Source of the DNA: Isoetes taiwanensis
Lineage: Eukaryota > Streptophyta > Lycopodiopsida > Isoetales > Isoetaceae
NCBI GenBank assembly: GCA_021234155.1
Contig: JAJEKV010000045.1
Coordinates: 8,167,105-8,231,104, forward strand
DNA: 64,000 nt
Reading direction: 5' to 3'
Below, piece by piece: positions 45,741 to 56,890 of the stretch (the first letter of the stretch is position 1; every line of letters starts with the position of its first letter). Made by a program: the position numbers and the translations under genes. The notes beneath the pieces are model-generated. The model did not search any database and was not told the origin of the DNA. It saw nothing but the letters and a program-made list of their open reading frames with translations.

Positions 45741-45969
45741 CTCCACCGATGAAGCTCCTCAGTTGGAGAGAGAAGAAGTCTAGGCACCCGAGAAGAACAA
45801 GAAGAGGAAAAGAAGAAGTAGGAGGAGTCCATCTTCTTTTAGCTCCAACCGATCAGATACTACAGGGCGTGAATCTCGAAGTAGTTTTGAAAGTGGGTCA
45901 GATACTTCTCAGGGCAGGGACAGGAACAAGAGGACAGAGAACTATCCAAAGAAGGTGGATAGTGCAATT

Positions 45970-46720
45970 AGCAATGTGTGAAAAACAAGAAAATTGGCCA
46001 GTTCTTAGGAGTGGACAGCTTGGTTGGATGAAATGGAAGAATCTGGGAATTCATATGGAATGAAGGACAAGGACATAGGGAAGGTAGCAACAACAAACCT
46101 AATTGAGCCAGCCTGGATTTGGTGGAAGGGTTACGCCAAGTCAAATAAGTTAAGAAGAAATAATTGCAGATTCAGGACCTTCACTAAGGCTTTCCGCAAG
46201 CATTACGTCCCAAGATTGCACACGAGCAGATAGATCCAGCAATTCTATAAGTTGAACTAGGGCAACTTATCTATGGCCAAATACACAGAAGAATTCATGA
46301 GGCTGAGACTCAATGTTCCGAGGATCAGGGAAAGGCAAGCAGTGGATGGCTACATTGAAGGCTTGAATAACAACATTAAGAGGTTAGTACGAGCCATTAA
46401 CTCGAAGACAGTTGGGGAGGCCAAAGATAAGGCAGCGCCAGTAACTCCAAGGCAGCAACAGCTATCATACAGGACAGTATCAACCCAGGTAAGCACCCTC
46501 TATGACAGCGGGGAACTAGTACCAAGGGAAGGCAGATAGAAAAGGGTCTTATGGGGAGCAGAAACAACAGGGAGGCCCAGGGGGCAAGTTAGTAAGATTC
46601 TTTCTGGACAACATCCCGAAAAAGAAGAGAGAAGAATGTATAAAAAATAAATTGTGCTTTAGATGTCTCTAATCGGGGCATCGCACACACGACTGTCCCT
46701 TTGTCATGCAGTCAGCATTA
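45970..46720 (+). pseudogene. Gypsy gag with zinc knuckle
   Basis: The retrotransposon gag domain is read across frames: PAWIWWKGYAKSNK, RKHYVPRLHTSR, then QQFYKL, then MAKYTEEFMRLRLNVPRIRE and YIEGLNNNIKRLVRA. A CCHC knuckle (CIKNKLCFRC, GHRTHDCP; about 46636-46695) follows with a stop inside. A serine/acidic low-complexity region precedes it (45830-45940). Particle assembly is the expected role. It is not translatable as one protein. Confidence 0.7.
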
Positions 46721-46777
46721 GCAGAGCTCAGTCAGCATTAGCAGAGCTCATCGATTGGGAGTTGCCAACTGAAGGGG

Positions 46778-47134
46778 ATGACGAGGAAGATGGCCAGCAA
46801 GAACCTCAGAATTACATTGAAGGTGAGTGTAAAATCTGTGCCTGCCATTGAGTCAGGAGACGTTAGAAACCAGTCCACAGTCATTTTAGCAAAGGGAATG
46901 ATCGATAGGCCATATGTAGTCCTACTAGACACAGGTAGCTTGCATAATTTCGCCTCTCCAAGATTAGCTACCCTCATGAAGAACAAGACTTTAAAGTCCA
47001 AGCCAAGACCAGTCAGCATTGCAAGTAGTGCTATCCACCACACTAAGGGGAGGAGAATCAGCTTTGATATAGACCTTAGTGGAAGCAAATGGTCTATGGG
47101 TGCGGAGGTAATGGATATTGGAAGTATGGCCTAA
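46778..47134 (+). pseudogene. Gypsy aspartic protease
   Basis: The catalytic motif is in RPYVVLLDTGSLHNFASPRL (Asp-Thr-Gly at about 46928), followed by a typical hydrophobic flap region. The frame continues to 47134. The next part (GLIVEMEFLRPAKAMIDCDR, from 47110) is in another frame, so there is one frameshift near 47100. Confidence 0.75.
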
Positions 47135-47139
47135 TAGTG

Positions 47140-48227
47140 GAAATGGAGTTCCTAAGGCCAGCCAAAGCAATGATCGACTGCGACAGGAACGAGATCTCCA
47201 TGATGGCACCAGACGGGAATCGCTTTATAGTCAAATGTAAGAAAGTAATTTCAGCCATGCAGTGCATCTCCTTAAAGCAATTGCAGAGAAGCATAATAAA
47301 GGATAGAGTGGAGTACATCCTTAAGCTAGAGGCAATTGAGCTCAGTCAAGAGAAGAAAAGTGAGCCAAGTTTGAACCAGTTGCCTAGGCCAGTAGCAAAG
47401 CTAATCAAGGAGTTCCATGATGTGTTTACGGATGAAATCCATTAGATACCACCCTATAGCGGCGTGGAGTGTGAGATCACACTAGCACCAGATGCTCAGC
47501 CTATCAGCAAGCCCCCCTACAGAATGAGCACTCCAGAGCTAGTTGAGCTTAAGAAGCAGTTACAAGAACTGCTTGAGCTCGGGTTCATCAGGGCAAGTGT
47601 GTCACCCTTCGGGGCATCAATCCTATTTGTGGAGAAGGATGGGAGTCTAAGAATGTGCATAGATTACCGTCAACTGAATAAGCAAACAGTAAAAAATAAA
47701 TATGCCTTGCCTAGGGCATACGACCTGATGGACTAGCTGCAGGGAGCAAAGGCCTTCTCTAAGATTGATCTAAGGTCAGGCTACCACCAAATAAGAATTA
47801 AGGAGGAATATATTCATAAAACCGCTTTCAGAACGCGGTGTGGTACTATGAATTCATGGTAATGTCGTTCAGCTTATCGAATGCTCCAGCAACATTTATG
47901 AGGCTAATGAACAATATCTTCAGAGAATTCTTGGATGAGTTCGTCATTGTCTTCTTTGACGACATCCTCATCTATAACAAATCAATGGAGGAACATGTCA
48001 CACATTTGAGAAGAGTATTGGAGAAGCTAAGACGACATCGTTTATATGGTAAGCTCTCCAAGTGTCACTTTGCAACAGGTAGAGTGAAATACTTGAGGCA
48101 TGTAGTTACAGCTGAAGGAATCTCAACGGATCCAATGAAGATAGAAGCCATAGTGGATTGGCCAGCACCAAAGAATGTGGCAGAAGTAAGAAGTTTCCTT
48201 GGATTGGCATGGTACTATGTAAGCTAG
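47140..48227 (+). pseudogene. Gypsy reverse transcriptase
   Basis: Motifs in order are [20 protein letters not shown], then [16 protein letters not shown], then MSFSLSNAPATFMRLMNNIF, then VIVFFDDILIYNKSMEEHVT (catalytic Asp-Asp at about 47957), then KCHFATGRVKYL and PKNVAEVRSFLGLAWYY. A TAG at 47734 and a frame change near 47838 break it. After WYY the usual ~80-90 residues before RNase H are absent. Confidence 0.85.
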
Positions 48228-48610
48228 CAATAGGGGGAGTCCTTATGCAGGAGGGAAGAGTTGTTGCTTATGATTCGAAGAAGATAAACGATGCCGAGCA
48301 ACGCTCCCCGACGCACGAGCAAGAACTCTTGGCCATAGTGAGAGCCCTGTGTATTTGGAGGCACTACCTGCTAGGTAGGAAGTTCCAACTGGGCACAGAT
48401 CACCAGAGCCTCCAATATATCTTTACACAACCACTCCTAAATTTGAGGCAAAGGAGGTGGATAGAATTCCTCGAGGAATATGACTTTGAGATAGTTTGCA
48501 AACCGGAAAAATTGAACGTGGTTGTGGACGCCCCCTCTCGAAGGCCATTGGAGACGAGAGTACATTGCAATGCCATATCAACATCACCAGTGAGTTTGAC
48601 AAGAAGATAG
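48220..48610 (+). pseudogene. Gypsy RNase H
   Basis: The domain begins abruptly as LAIGGVLMQEGRVVAYDSKK, joined directly to the RT end. It continues YAD-type to THEQELLAIVRALCIWRHYL, LGTDHQSLQYIF and RRWIEFLEEYDFEIVCKPEK. This type removes the RNA strand of the RNA-DNA hybrid. The first catalytic Asp region (SDAS) is lost with the deletion. Confidence 0.75.
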
Positions 48611-49620
48611 AAGAAATGTTGCCATCGGACCGAGACTTCAAGGAAGCATGGGCAAGCCTCTCTAAGGAGACAAGAACGGACAAAGAAAGGAAAACCTTCA
48701 AGCATTTTAAGAAGGAAGGCAACCTACTGTATCATAAGAACAAATTGTGTGTACTAGAGTCCTCTGGAATCAGGAAGTTAATGCTCCATGACACACACAA
48801 TAGCCCAATAGCCGTCCATGCGGGTTTTATGAAGACCTACTTCAAGATAAGAAGTAGCTACTATTGGCCCAGCATGAAGAAGCAGATAGCCAAGTACATT
48901 CGTGAATGTCAGCTATTTCAAACGAAGGCAGAACAATTTCAAATTCCAGGAGTTTTGGAGCCATTACCAGTGCCAAATGCAAAATGGAAAGTAATAAGCA
49001 TGGACTTCATAACAGGGCTCCCAAGAACCGTAAGGGGCAAAGATGCCTTAATGGTAGTAGTGGACAAATTGTCAAAAATGGCACAATTTGCGCCATGCAG
49101 GACCACAGATACGGCGTTGGATACCGCCGTGTTGTTCACAAAGGAAAGAAAATCTTTCGACTCCATGGGATGCCAAGAGAGATCATCTCTGATAGGGATT
49201 TGAAGTTCATGAGTGCATTTTGGCAAGATCTCTTCACCACCATCCAGACGAAGCTGTCGATGAGCACAGCATATCATCCTCAGACAGATGGGCAGACGGA
49301 GTGTACGAATCGAATCATAGAAGATATGTTGAGGAACTACGTCTGGAACAAGCAATCAAAGTGGGACGATTTCATTCACTTGGTGGAGTTTACATACAAT
49401 AGCACCAAGAAAGAATCTTCTCAGATGTCCCCCTTCATGATCAATTATGGGTATCAATGCTGGACACCAGAAACTTGGCATAATCCAGTGTCTAAGGTTG
49501 AAGTTTCTCAACAGATGTTGTTTGATATGCAACAGCTAGTGGAAGATGTGAGAGGATATATCTTCTAGCAGCAAGGAGTCAGCAGAGGAGTGTAGCCGAC
49601 AAACATAGGACTGCAAGAGA
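48610..49620 (+). pseudogene. Gypsy integrase
   Basis: The zinc region reads HDTHNSPIAVHAGFMKTYFK and MKKQIAKYIRECQLFQTKAE. The His pair and one Cys are present, but the second Cys is Phe (CQLF for CQLC). The core has ISMDFITGLPRT and MVVVDKLSKMAQFAPC. After a frame change near 49130 comes REIISDRDLKFMSAFWQDLF with AYHPQTDGQTECTNRIIEDM, where the catalytic Asp and Glu sit. It would insert element DNA into the genome. Confidence 0.82.
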
Positions 49621-49729
49621 GTTCCAAGTAGGGGACAATGTTTGACTCAAGATCAAGGTCAAGCAAGCGAAGCTTCGCATCGGCAATTGTAAAAAGCTTA
49701 CTCTAAGGTGGGCAGGACCCTTCAAAATT

Positions 49730-50098
49730 TTGGAGCGAGTAGAGAGCCAAGCCTACAAGCTCGACTTACCTGCCCATCTTAAAGTCCACAAGGTCTTCCA
49801 TGTGAACCTGTTGAAGAGGCACACTCCAAACCCGAAGGAGGTCTTGGAAACTCCAACTTTGTTGGAGATGATGGAGGAACAAATTGAAATAGTGCCCGAA
49901 TTATTCCTCGACAAGGCATTCAAGAAGACGAGAAGGTCTCAATTCCTCCAATATTTGATCAAGTGGAAGCACTTGGATGTGGAAGACGCAAGTAGGGTAT
50001 TGAAGCAAGATCTAGAGAAGCAATACCCGGACTTTATGAAGGAGTTCGACGGCCGAGTCATCTCCGAGCTGGTCGACGCCGACTTGCCATGTGCTTAG
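49730..50098 (+). pseudogene. Gypsy integrase C-terminus with chromodomain-like end
   Basis: The open frame reads KVHKVFHVNLLKRHTPNPKE then, about 45 residues later, SQFLQYLIKWKHLDVEDASR and LEKQYPDFMKEF. The second part has the shape of a chromodomain (aromatic, LIKWK, acidic helix), as in chromoviruses that target chromatin. The segment 49620-49730 linking it to the core is in another frame. Confidence 0.75.
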
Positions 50099-50952
50099 CT
50101 AAGTTGTATATCTTAGTATAGCAGTGGTGAGGCATGTGCATTCGGGCCAGTAGAGTGCATATGCCAAAGTCTTGGAAGTGTAGGCGATGATGAGATATGC
50201 TCAACAGGCATTCTCTAGGCCAGCACGCACCAAGAGTGCGCATGACCAGGAGGGTCATGTGAGAGGAAGAGCGGCATGGTGGGCCATGATGAGACCATCA
50301 TTTGGATGATCTCTATGCCACGATGCAGGGCACGTGCACTTGACCATGAGGGGTCATGGTGAGGTAGGGGTGATCATGCACGATGATGGGATCGTGAGAC
50401 GTTCCCTAGCTTAAACCCTCAGGGGCATGAGGCACTGCGGGTGTACTCAATCAAGGGGATCGTGTACAAGGCAGCACCTGATCATGGGCAATGATAGGAT
50501 CATCTTAAATGGTCCTTAAGCTCAAATTCCTGTGGGGCCATGATCGAGTGCAAGGTAGTAGGGTAACCTTGAGCTAGTAGTTTGGCTAAAGAGGTAATTA
50601 AGGGGGTGGTCCCCTAAAACTACAAACTTATTAACTAAACTAACGTAATGTGCTACTTGTGCAGGCCAGTGAAAGGGGAGCATAGACAAGGGAACGCATT
50701 ACGAGAAGATGGAAGTCATAATTTAGACGTAAATTATGGACCCAAATAACTATTGTGATAATGTTTTGAATTTACTATAATGAGTAACCCTTGTGAAGGC
50801 TATATAATTTTGTATAGCTTATGATACGTATTAATTACTTAATAGGAAGCTGATCATTTCATTAAAGTCAAAAGTTATATATTCATGTGTGTTTTTACAG
50901 GGTTAGTGTAGGTTCGTCACCTTGGCATAATGCTGGGACAACATTATCCTAA
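50099..50952. other. Gypsy 3' non-coding region
   Basis: No frame is recognised between the chromodomain end and the polypurine tract. It is rich in short iterations such as GATCATG, CATGATG and GGGGTCATG in both orientations, which gives a patchy palindromic look. Confidence 0.5.
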
Positions 50953-51710
50953 GGAGGGGAGAATATGACGTTCTAGGGAAATATACACCATAAATACATA
51001 TATTTCTAGGTTCGTCACTATACAAGTCTATCTCCATAGCCTTGTATACCATAGATTAGTGGCAATAGGGGGCATGACTAAGTTATTCACATAACTTAGC
51101 CAACCTTAAGTTAAGACCATTTCCCACGTGACCAGCCGCCACACAGAAGCACCCTATTGGAGCCACATGGCAGGTGACATCAACCCATGTCACCCTAACC
51201 TATAAATGGCCAAACCCTAACCCTAGGCTATTTTTCTGGCTCCAACAGTCTGGGAACCCTATTCGCGCTCGAAACTCCATTTCGAGAACGTCTGCCGTGG
51301 CATAGCATAGCACAGCAGCCCCCCAGAGCATGTGCATGTCAGTAGGAATGGGAGCTACTTCGACCACCTTGAAGACCATGGAGACGCCGGGAGTAGGAGG
51401 GAGTTCCTCAGGAGCAGGTATTTGGGTTAGAGTTCTTTGTAGCATCTGGAAGTTAGGAGAGTTAGCATTTCGTGTCTCTAGCAAAGCCTTCCTATAACCC
51501 TCAGTCTAGATCTTGAACCCTAATCAATGAACCCTAACTGTAAGTTAGATGTATATGATTAGTTTTTAGATATTATTCTCATTATTATCATGTTATGTGG
51601 ATATGTGATATTGGTTAATCATGTTTGCTCCTCTTGTATTGGGAAGGAGGGTAGAGACTAGTAGCCATTACTTAGTGATGCTACTAGTTTAGACTCCTTT
51701 TTTTGCCCCA
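50951..51710 (+). mobile_element. Gypsy polypurine tract and 3' LTR
   Basis: AAGGAGGGGAGAA (50951-50963) is a polypurine tract. The LTR begins TGACGTTCTAGGG at 50966. The right limit is taken at about 51710 (TTTTGCCCCA), where a LINE endonuclease frame begins. It is uncertain because no 5' LTR exists to compare with. Confidence 0.6.
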
Positions 51711-52359
51711 TTAGATCCTGAACCTGCAAAAGTATATGATCAGCCAGATTTGGATTCTCATGACCCTTTCTTACTTCTTACCAGAGACATTCTTAACTAC
51801 CAATCTAAGGGATCAGTTTATGTGACAGGAAACTTCAATGCAAGATTAGGACTGAGGCAGGCTCCTTTATTCCGTGATGATAGCAATGAAATCTGGTTGC
51901 AAGAGTATACCGAATCAGAGCACCCTTGGAAGCAGACATCCAATGATCATATTAGCAATGCTATGGGAAATCATGTATTGCAGCTATATGGGGCACTAAA
52001 GTGAATTGTTTTCAATGGCATACAGACCTTTCCAAATTCACATAATTACAAATGTTTTCAGCCAAATGGCAGCTCTATTGTCAATCTCCTGCTAGGTAAT
52101 CCCACTTGTACAATGCTCCGTGACTTTCATATACTTGAAAAGAAGCTAGTTTCAGGCCATGCACCTCTCAGTCTGGCTTTTAAAGCAGATAGGTCTCAAA
52201 CTCCAAAACAGATTTTGAAGCCTCAGCGCATCAAACTCGGCCATGAAAATGATGAGGAAGAAACGAGAGACTCAATATCAAAGGATAATGAAGTTGATGC
52301 GGAATCAGAGGCTAATGAGATCATAGAGACCAACACCATAGAATTGGAATCTGATATTG
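51711..52359 (+). pseudogene. LINE endonuclease C-terminal fragment
   Basis: The segment reads DPFLLLTRDILNYQSKGSVY, then VTGNFNARLGL (the G-D-F-N-A-R-like motif with Asn for Asp), then HISNAMGNHVLQLYGALK. After a frame change it gives PNSHNYKCFQPNGSSIVNLL and SGHAPLSLAFKA (the S-D-H-x-P-L motif with Gly for Asp). APE-type endonucleases nick target DNA. Two catalytic-motif residues are altered, so it is inactive. It ends in an acidic stretch (52250-52360) interrupted by the MITE. Confidence 0.65.
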
Positions 52360-52367
52360 AACTAGAT

Positions 52368-52739
52368 CAATGTTGTACCGTACGTATACCGTACCGTACG
52401 TCCGAAACGTATTTTTTGAAAAAATACGTATTTTTTGTCATACATGCTTAAAGTGCTTAAAATACGTTTTTTTTTTAAATTAAAAAAAAAGCCTTAAATA
52501 TTACTAAAAATGAAACTAAACTACAAATAGATTGTTGGAATGTTGGTTAGCATGCTAATTTGTTATGTACGAGATCCAGGTTCAATCCCTAGTGAGTACA
52601 AAGTAAGTCTATTTTGAAAAACTCGTGTCTGTTTTTTTAAAAAGAGCTGCAGACGTATTTTTTTAAAAAATACGTGTACCGTACGGTACGGGAGGGTACG
52701 TATGTATTTTTAAAAAATACGCGTATTTGAACAACATTG
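52368..52739. mobile_element. hAT-type MITE, 372 bp, CGTACGGTAC-rich
   Basis: It starts CAATGTTGTACCG and ends GAACAACATTG, so the inverted termini begin CAATGTTG. It is flanked by a perfect 8-bp duplication AACTAGAT (52360-52367 and 52740-52747). An 8-bp duplication and the CA-x-x-G start are hAT features. Each end carries iterations of GTACCGTACG / CGTACGGTAC and AAAAAATACGTATTTTTT-like palindromes. The interior is AT-rich and non-coding. Confidence 0.82.
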
Positions 52740-52747
52740 AACTAGAT

Positions 52748-54546
52748 GAGGTGTATGAGGTCTGATAGTGTGCCTCATGAATCGGGATTTGAGCTAGCGA
52801 GGTGCATGAGGTTGTTGACATCGAGACATCAAGTAGAAAATGGAAGTAGGATAACCCAACATGGTGATGCAGAGCATCTAAAAGCTACAGTGCCATTTGA
52901 TACAAGATTGTATGGTAAGGAAGAAAGTGGTAGAACAACGAGACCACGGAAATTGAAATCCTATCTTGTATAGTAGAGCTAGAGACAATGGGTCAAGCCT
53001 TGAAAGGGCGGGATGCAGATCACTGGAAAGAGGCCATTTAGAATGCGTTAGATTCATTTAAGTGGGCAGGCACATATGAACTAGTACCACAGTCAAAGGA
53101 CAAAAATGTTGTGAGAAGCAAATGGATTTTTAAAATCAAGAGAAAAGTGGATGGATTAACAGAGCTGTATAAGGCACGTTTGGTTGCAAAGGAATATACC
53201 CAAGAAGAAGGCATAGATTACAAGATACTTTCTCGTCTATAATTGAGATAAGGGCGTGCAGTACAGAACGATATGGAAATAAATTGTATATAAATGTCAA
53301 GACTGCTTTCTTGAATGGGCATTTGGATGAAGAAATTTATATGGAGCATATCCGCATGGATATGAACAAGGTCAGAACATAGTGTGCGAGTTAAAAAAGA
53401 CAGTTTACGGGTATAGAGAAGTGTCTGGGGAGTGCTACATGTGCAGGAACATATTCTTGATTCCTTGGTGATTTATAAATTTGAAGATTGAGGGAATTCA
53501 TACATGAAGAGAAGTGGGGATAAATGTTTGATCATGGCACTCTATGTAGACAATTGCATCATTGTGAGCAATGACGATAAACTACTAAAAAATCGCAAAA
53601 CATTGTTAAAGGGTCGATTTCAGATGACAGATCTGGAAAACCTTGAGAAGTTGTTGGGGATGGAAGTTCAAAGAGATAGAATAGAATAGAATAGGTAGAG
53701 AATGAGGAATGCTTTACCTTATACAAGAACAAAGCATCAAAAGAGTGTTAGCCAGGTTCAGAATGCTCGACTGTAAACTAGAGAAAACACCTATGGCATC
53801 AAGAGTGAGGGTTTGGAAAGAAATGTGTCCAAAGACGTCAAAAATGACAAAGGAAAGGAAAGCTAGTCTTATAGATCTTTGGTTGGTTTTTTACTGTACG
53901 TTGCAAACTGTACCCGGCCGAACATTACGTATGCAATCAATTTGCTTAGCAGGTTTTGCAGTAATCCTGGAGTATAGCATTGGATAGCGGTGAAAACAGT
54001 CCTCGAGTATTTAAAGGGGACTATAACACATGGGATTCATTTATCAAGGAGTGCAGAAAGCAAGCTCGTTGGGCATGAAGAAACAGACGGGGGAGGAGAT
54101 ATTGATGACAGAAAATCCACCTATTTATTTGTATAAACTTGCAAATGCTATAATATCATGGGCAAGTAAAAAGCAAGAATGTGCTGCAAAACCGAGCACA
54201 GAAGTAGAGTATGTGGTAGTATCCATGGCAGCTTCAGTTATTTGGCTATGTAGAATGCTTGAGGAATTAGGAATTTTGTCCAAAGATGCTAGCATACTGT
54301 ACTATGATAACAAAAGTGGAGTAGCAATGACCAAGAATCCAGTTCATCATTCTTGAACCAAATTTACCATCATTCACCATAATTTTCATACGGGATGAAG
54401 TGGAAAAGGGGGAGATAAACGTAGCACATATTTCCACAAAGCTACAACAAGCGGACATGTTGACAAAGGTGGTTTTTTATGAACTCAAATTTCTGACAGC
54501 CAAGACCTAGTGCGGATTATGGATTGTAAAGGCTAAAGGGGGAATA
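52748..54546 (+). pseudogene. Copia pol 3' part: reverse transcriptase and RNase H
   Basis: Recognisable copia segments in shifting frames: ADHWKEAI then NALDSFKWAGTYELVPQS, VVRSKWIFKIKRKVDGLTEL and KARLVAKEYTQEEGIDYK (about 53010-53220). A degraded middle precedes the RT box CLIMALYVDNCIIVSNDDKL (53504 on, YVDN where YVDD is expected) and LENLEKLLGMEVQ. RNase H follows as ISWASKKQECAAKPSTEVEY, SILYYDNKSGVAMTKNPVHH and weak HVDKG-type sequence. The catalytic Asp to Asn change and many stops make it dead. It could be the 3' half of the copia element starting at 43.6 kb, split by the gypsy insertion. Confidence 0.8.
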
Positions 54547-54790
54547 TGTTAGTTTGAGCCTTTACGTAGGAGCAAAATCGCAGGCCCAAACACGTGGACC
54601 AAGTATACGTAGACGAATGGGGCAAGGCAGTGCATATCAACAAGTTTAATAAGACCAGGGTGAAACATAAAATGAGGATGGACCTTTTTGGCAAAGCGGT
54701 AATTAGAGTCAGAAGAGGCAGTAGATAGCACATATGAAATTGATCTAGAGGTGTGAATCTGGGAGGTGACCACGCAAGGTGTCTGCTATG
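54536..54790 (+). mobile_element. Copia polypurine tract and start of 3' LTR
   Basis: AAAGGGGGAATA is followed by TGTTAGTTTGAGCC (54547), the usual form of a copia 3' LTR start. No match to the preserved end of the 5' LTR (43568-43851) was found downstream, so the LTR is truncated. The right limit is arbitrary. Confidence 0.5.
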
Positions 54791-54914
54791 GGAGGCCTGT
54801 AACTCAGAGAAAAGCTTCAGCTTGCTTGGGCCCTTGGAAATGAAATGGCCAACATAATCATGAGTGGGGGCATTTTAATCAATCAAGATCATCAATGATT
54901 GCATTTATTCATAC

Positions 54915-55075
54915 AGGTGCGCACCGCCTCAAAATTAAGACATGCATATAGGCGAGAGAAAAGCGACAAGACAGGATCTGCTAATGTTGCCAACTGAGAG
55001 TTATTGAAGATGAATGCTACACTCTTCAAAACTGCCCAGCATCTGGGCTTATCAAAACACAATACATCAGGTTGG
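54915..55075 (+). mobile_element. LINE zinc-knuckle fragment
   Basis: AHRLKIKT, then RQDRIC, CCQLRVIEDECYTLQNCPAS matches the C-terminal knuckle of the LINEs at 4.7 and 39.1 kb. Two stops are present. No hairpin or microsatellite tail was found after it. Confidence 0.6.
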
Positions 55076-55985
55076 TTCCACTAACCAACTGCGACATGTG
55101 ATCAACATATAACCCACAAGAGTTCAATAGATGGGGGTTTTTCTGGACCATTTTTGTATCTATAGTTAGGGATTGGGGGTGTTTTTAAGCACTGACCTAG
55201 TGCAAATTCTACACAAAGAGGGGTAAAATTGCCTTTCTAAAATGCATATACAACGGGGATTTTCTTTATCACTGCTATAACCCCTTTACTGTCAGGTGAA
55301 GAAGTAAATGAAGGCAAGTTCCATCATATGTTGCTGATAATGAAGTGTGTGAGTGTAAGTCTCATCATGTGTTGTGTGTTTGAGAATAAATCATCATACT
55401 TTCTAAAAAGGACGCTACAAATGAGGTATGATTTAAACTACTAACTAACTAAACAACAAACTATATTCAAGTGCATCCCGAGGCCCTCAACTCCTTTTTT
55501 AGCATGAACAAATATGACAACATGAATGAATCTAACCCATCGAAGGTAAAAAATGACAAAATTAGGTCCAACATCAGAGCGCTAAGAAATCGTGATGGAT
55601 TACATTTTATCCAGGTTCTAAATATGAATTCTTGAAACCGAGGCATTCACAAGAACACCGATATGGTGGGTTAACCTCAAGGAATTAACCTCCCAAAAAA
55701 AAAAAAAAGGGAATCATAATCGTTTGACAAGGTGATTCATAGTGATTCTACGGTAAACCAAATGGTTTCAATATGTAGCACAATTCTAAAGGGTTTCAGA
55801 GGGATTCCATTTGGATGTATCAATGACCATACTTGAATTCGTAGTCCATAGATCCAGTAGAAGAAATAATTACGTTGGCTTGCTGGTTGTATTAGTCAAA
55901 GTATTCTTTATTAGGATATTGAGGTATTTTGATAGAGATTTGTGACCATGTATTTCATATTCAAAAAACTTTTTTTAAGCCAAAC
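55076..55985. other. Stretch without gene
   Basis: AT-rich sequence with a poly(A)-like run at 55688-55702. Nothing coding or structured is recognised. Confidence 0.5.
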
Positions 55986-55989
55986 ACAT

Positions 55990-56890
55990 ACATTTTCAAC
56001 TAGAAGAGCAGGAGCTGAAGGGACCACTTAGGGGATGGCAGGAGGATATCACTATTGACGAGCAGCTTATACATAGAGTTCATGATCGTGAACACTTTGG
56101 TGAAAATTCCACATGCATCCATCAATAGGTTCAGGAGCAACAAGTGGCAAGGTAACAACCACCTTTTGCCAAATAGGCCTGAACCATCGAGACTACAAGA
56201 ATTTGGTTTGAAGGTCACTAACTGGTTAGAATTATATCATGTTGCAACTCTCAAGATTTTTGCTAACCTCCAACGCAATTGAGTTAATGGATGAACTGAA
56301 GCACAAAATGGAAGATTATTTTCTACATGTATCCACCAATAAGGATCATTCAATTGATGACAGGCAGGATTGATCTGAAGTAATGTCCAATATGCTTTGG
56401 TTCCAGATTCTTCGTAGATGTTCTTGTGTTATTGTGTTGAATCAATCCTCGATTTTCAGCATTATGCCTACTATGTAAGCAAAGGGTTGAGACTATTGAG
56501 CATTGTTTCTTTTTGTGTGATCACCTGTAGCTCTTGGCTATTTAGTCGAGTACTTGGAATAAGTTGCAAAGCCAAGCCTTTCACTTAGCATCTGGAAGGT
56601 TGTTGTGGTCTACATAGAAAGAAGATTATGTGTTTTTAAAGGCTTGGATACTCCTGCTGTTGCTGTCCTTCAGGATGCACAAGATAGAATTGATAAGGCC
56701 TACCATTGCTCTTCGTTTGCTCCTGCCAAGTGATAATTAATATTTGAGATTTGTTTGAATGTGTTGTCTTATTCATAGATTGGTAGTCCTACTCAGTGGG
56801 TATGATTATTCTCTGAGATTTAATCCTGCCTGTGCATTTGTATCTGTCTTTTGGCATGGATTTTCAATAAAGTTTGTCGTCCCTTAGGAA
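55990..56890 (+). pseudogene. Decayed LINE 3' end with zf-RVT region
   Basis: Fragments read SRLQEFGLKVTNWLELYHVA, then (about 56400-56530) WFQILRRC and ALCLLCKQRVETIEHCFFLC. The latter is the CxxC...H...C pattern of the zf-RVT domain at the end of many plant non-LTR elements. A TCAATAAAGTTTGTCGTCCC segment near 56868 looks like a 3' UTR end. The lineage differs from that of the knuckle-type LINEs above. Confidence 0.55.

Larger units (their letters stand above)
45740..51710 (+). mobile_element. Ty3/gypsy (chromovirus-like) element, 5' LTR missing
   Basis: Gag, protease, reverse transcriptase, RNase H, integrase and a chromodomain-like end follow in gypsy order. They are followed by a non-coding region, a polypurine tract and a 3' LTR. 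No 5' LTR or primer site was found. The element begins within gag next to the unidentified minus-strand fragment, so it is 5'-truncated. Several stops and frame changes occur, and about 300 bp between RT and RNase H is missing. Confidence 0.88.

Noticed and set aside
53680-53700. GAATA repeat in the copia RT region as another LINE tail insertion
   Set aside because: Only about three units, in frame with the copia sequence, with no element 3' end beside it. More likely local slippage.
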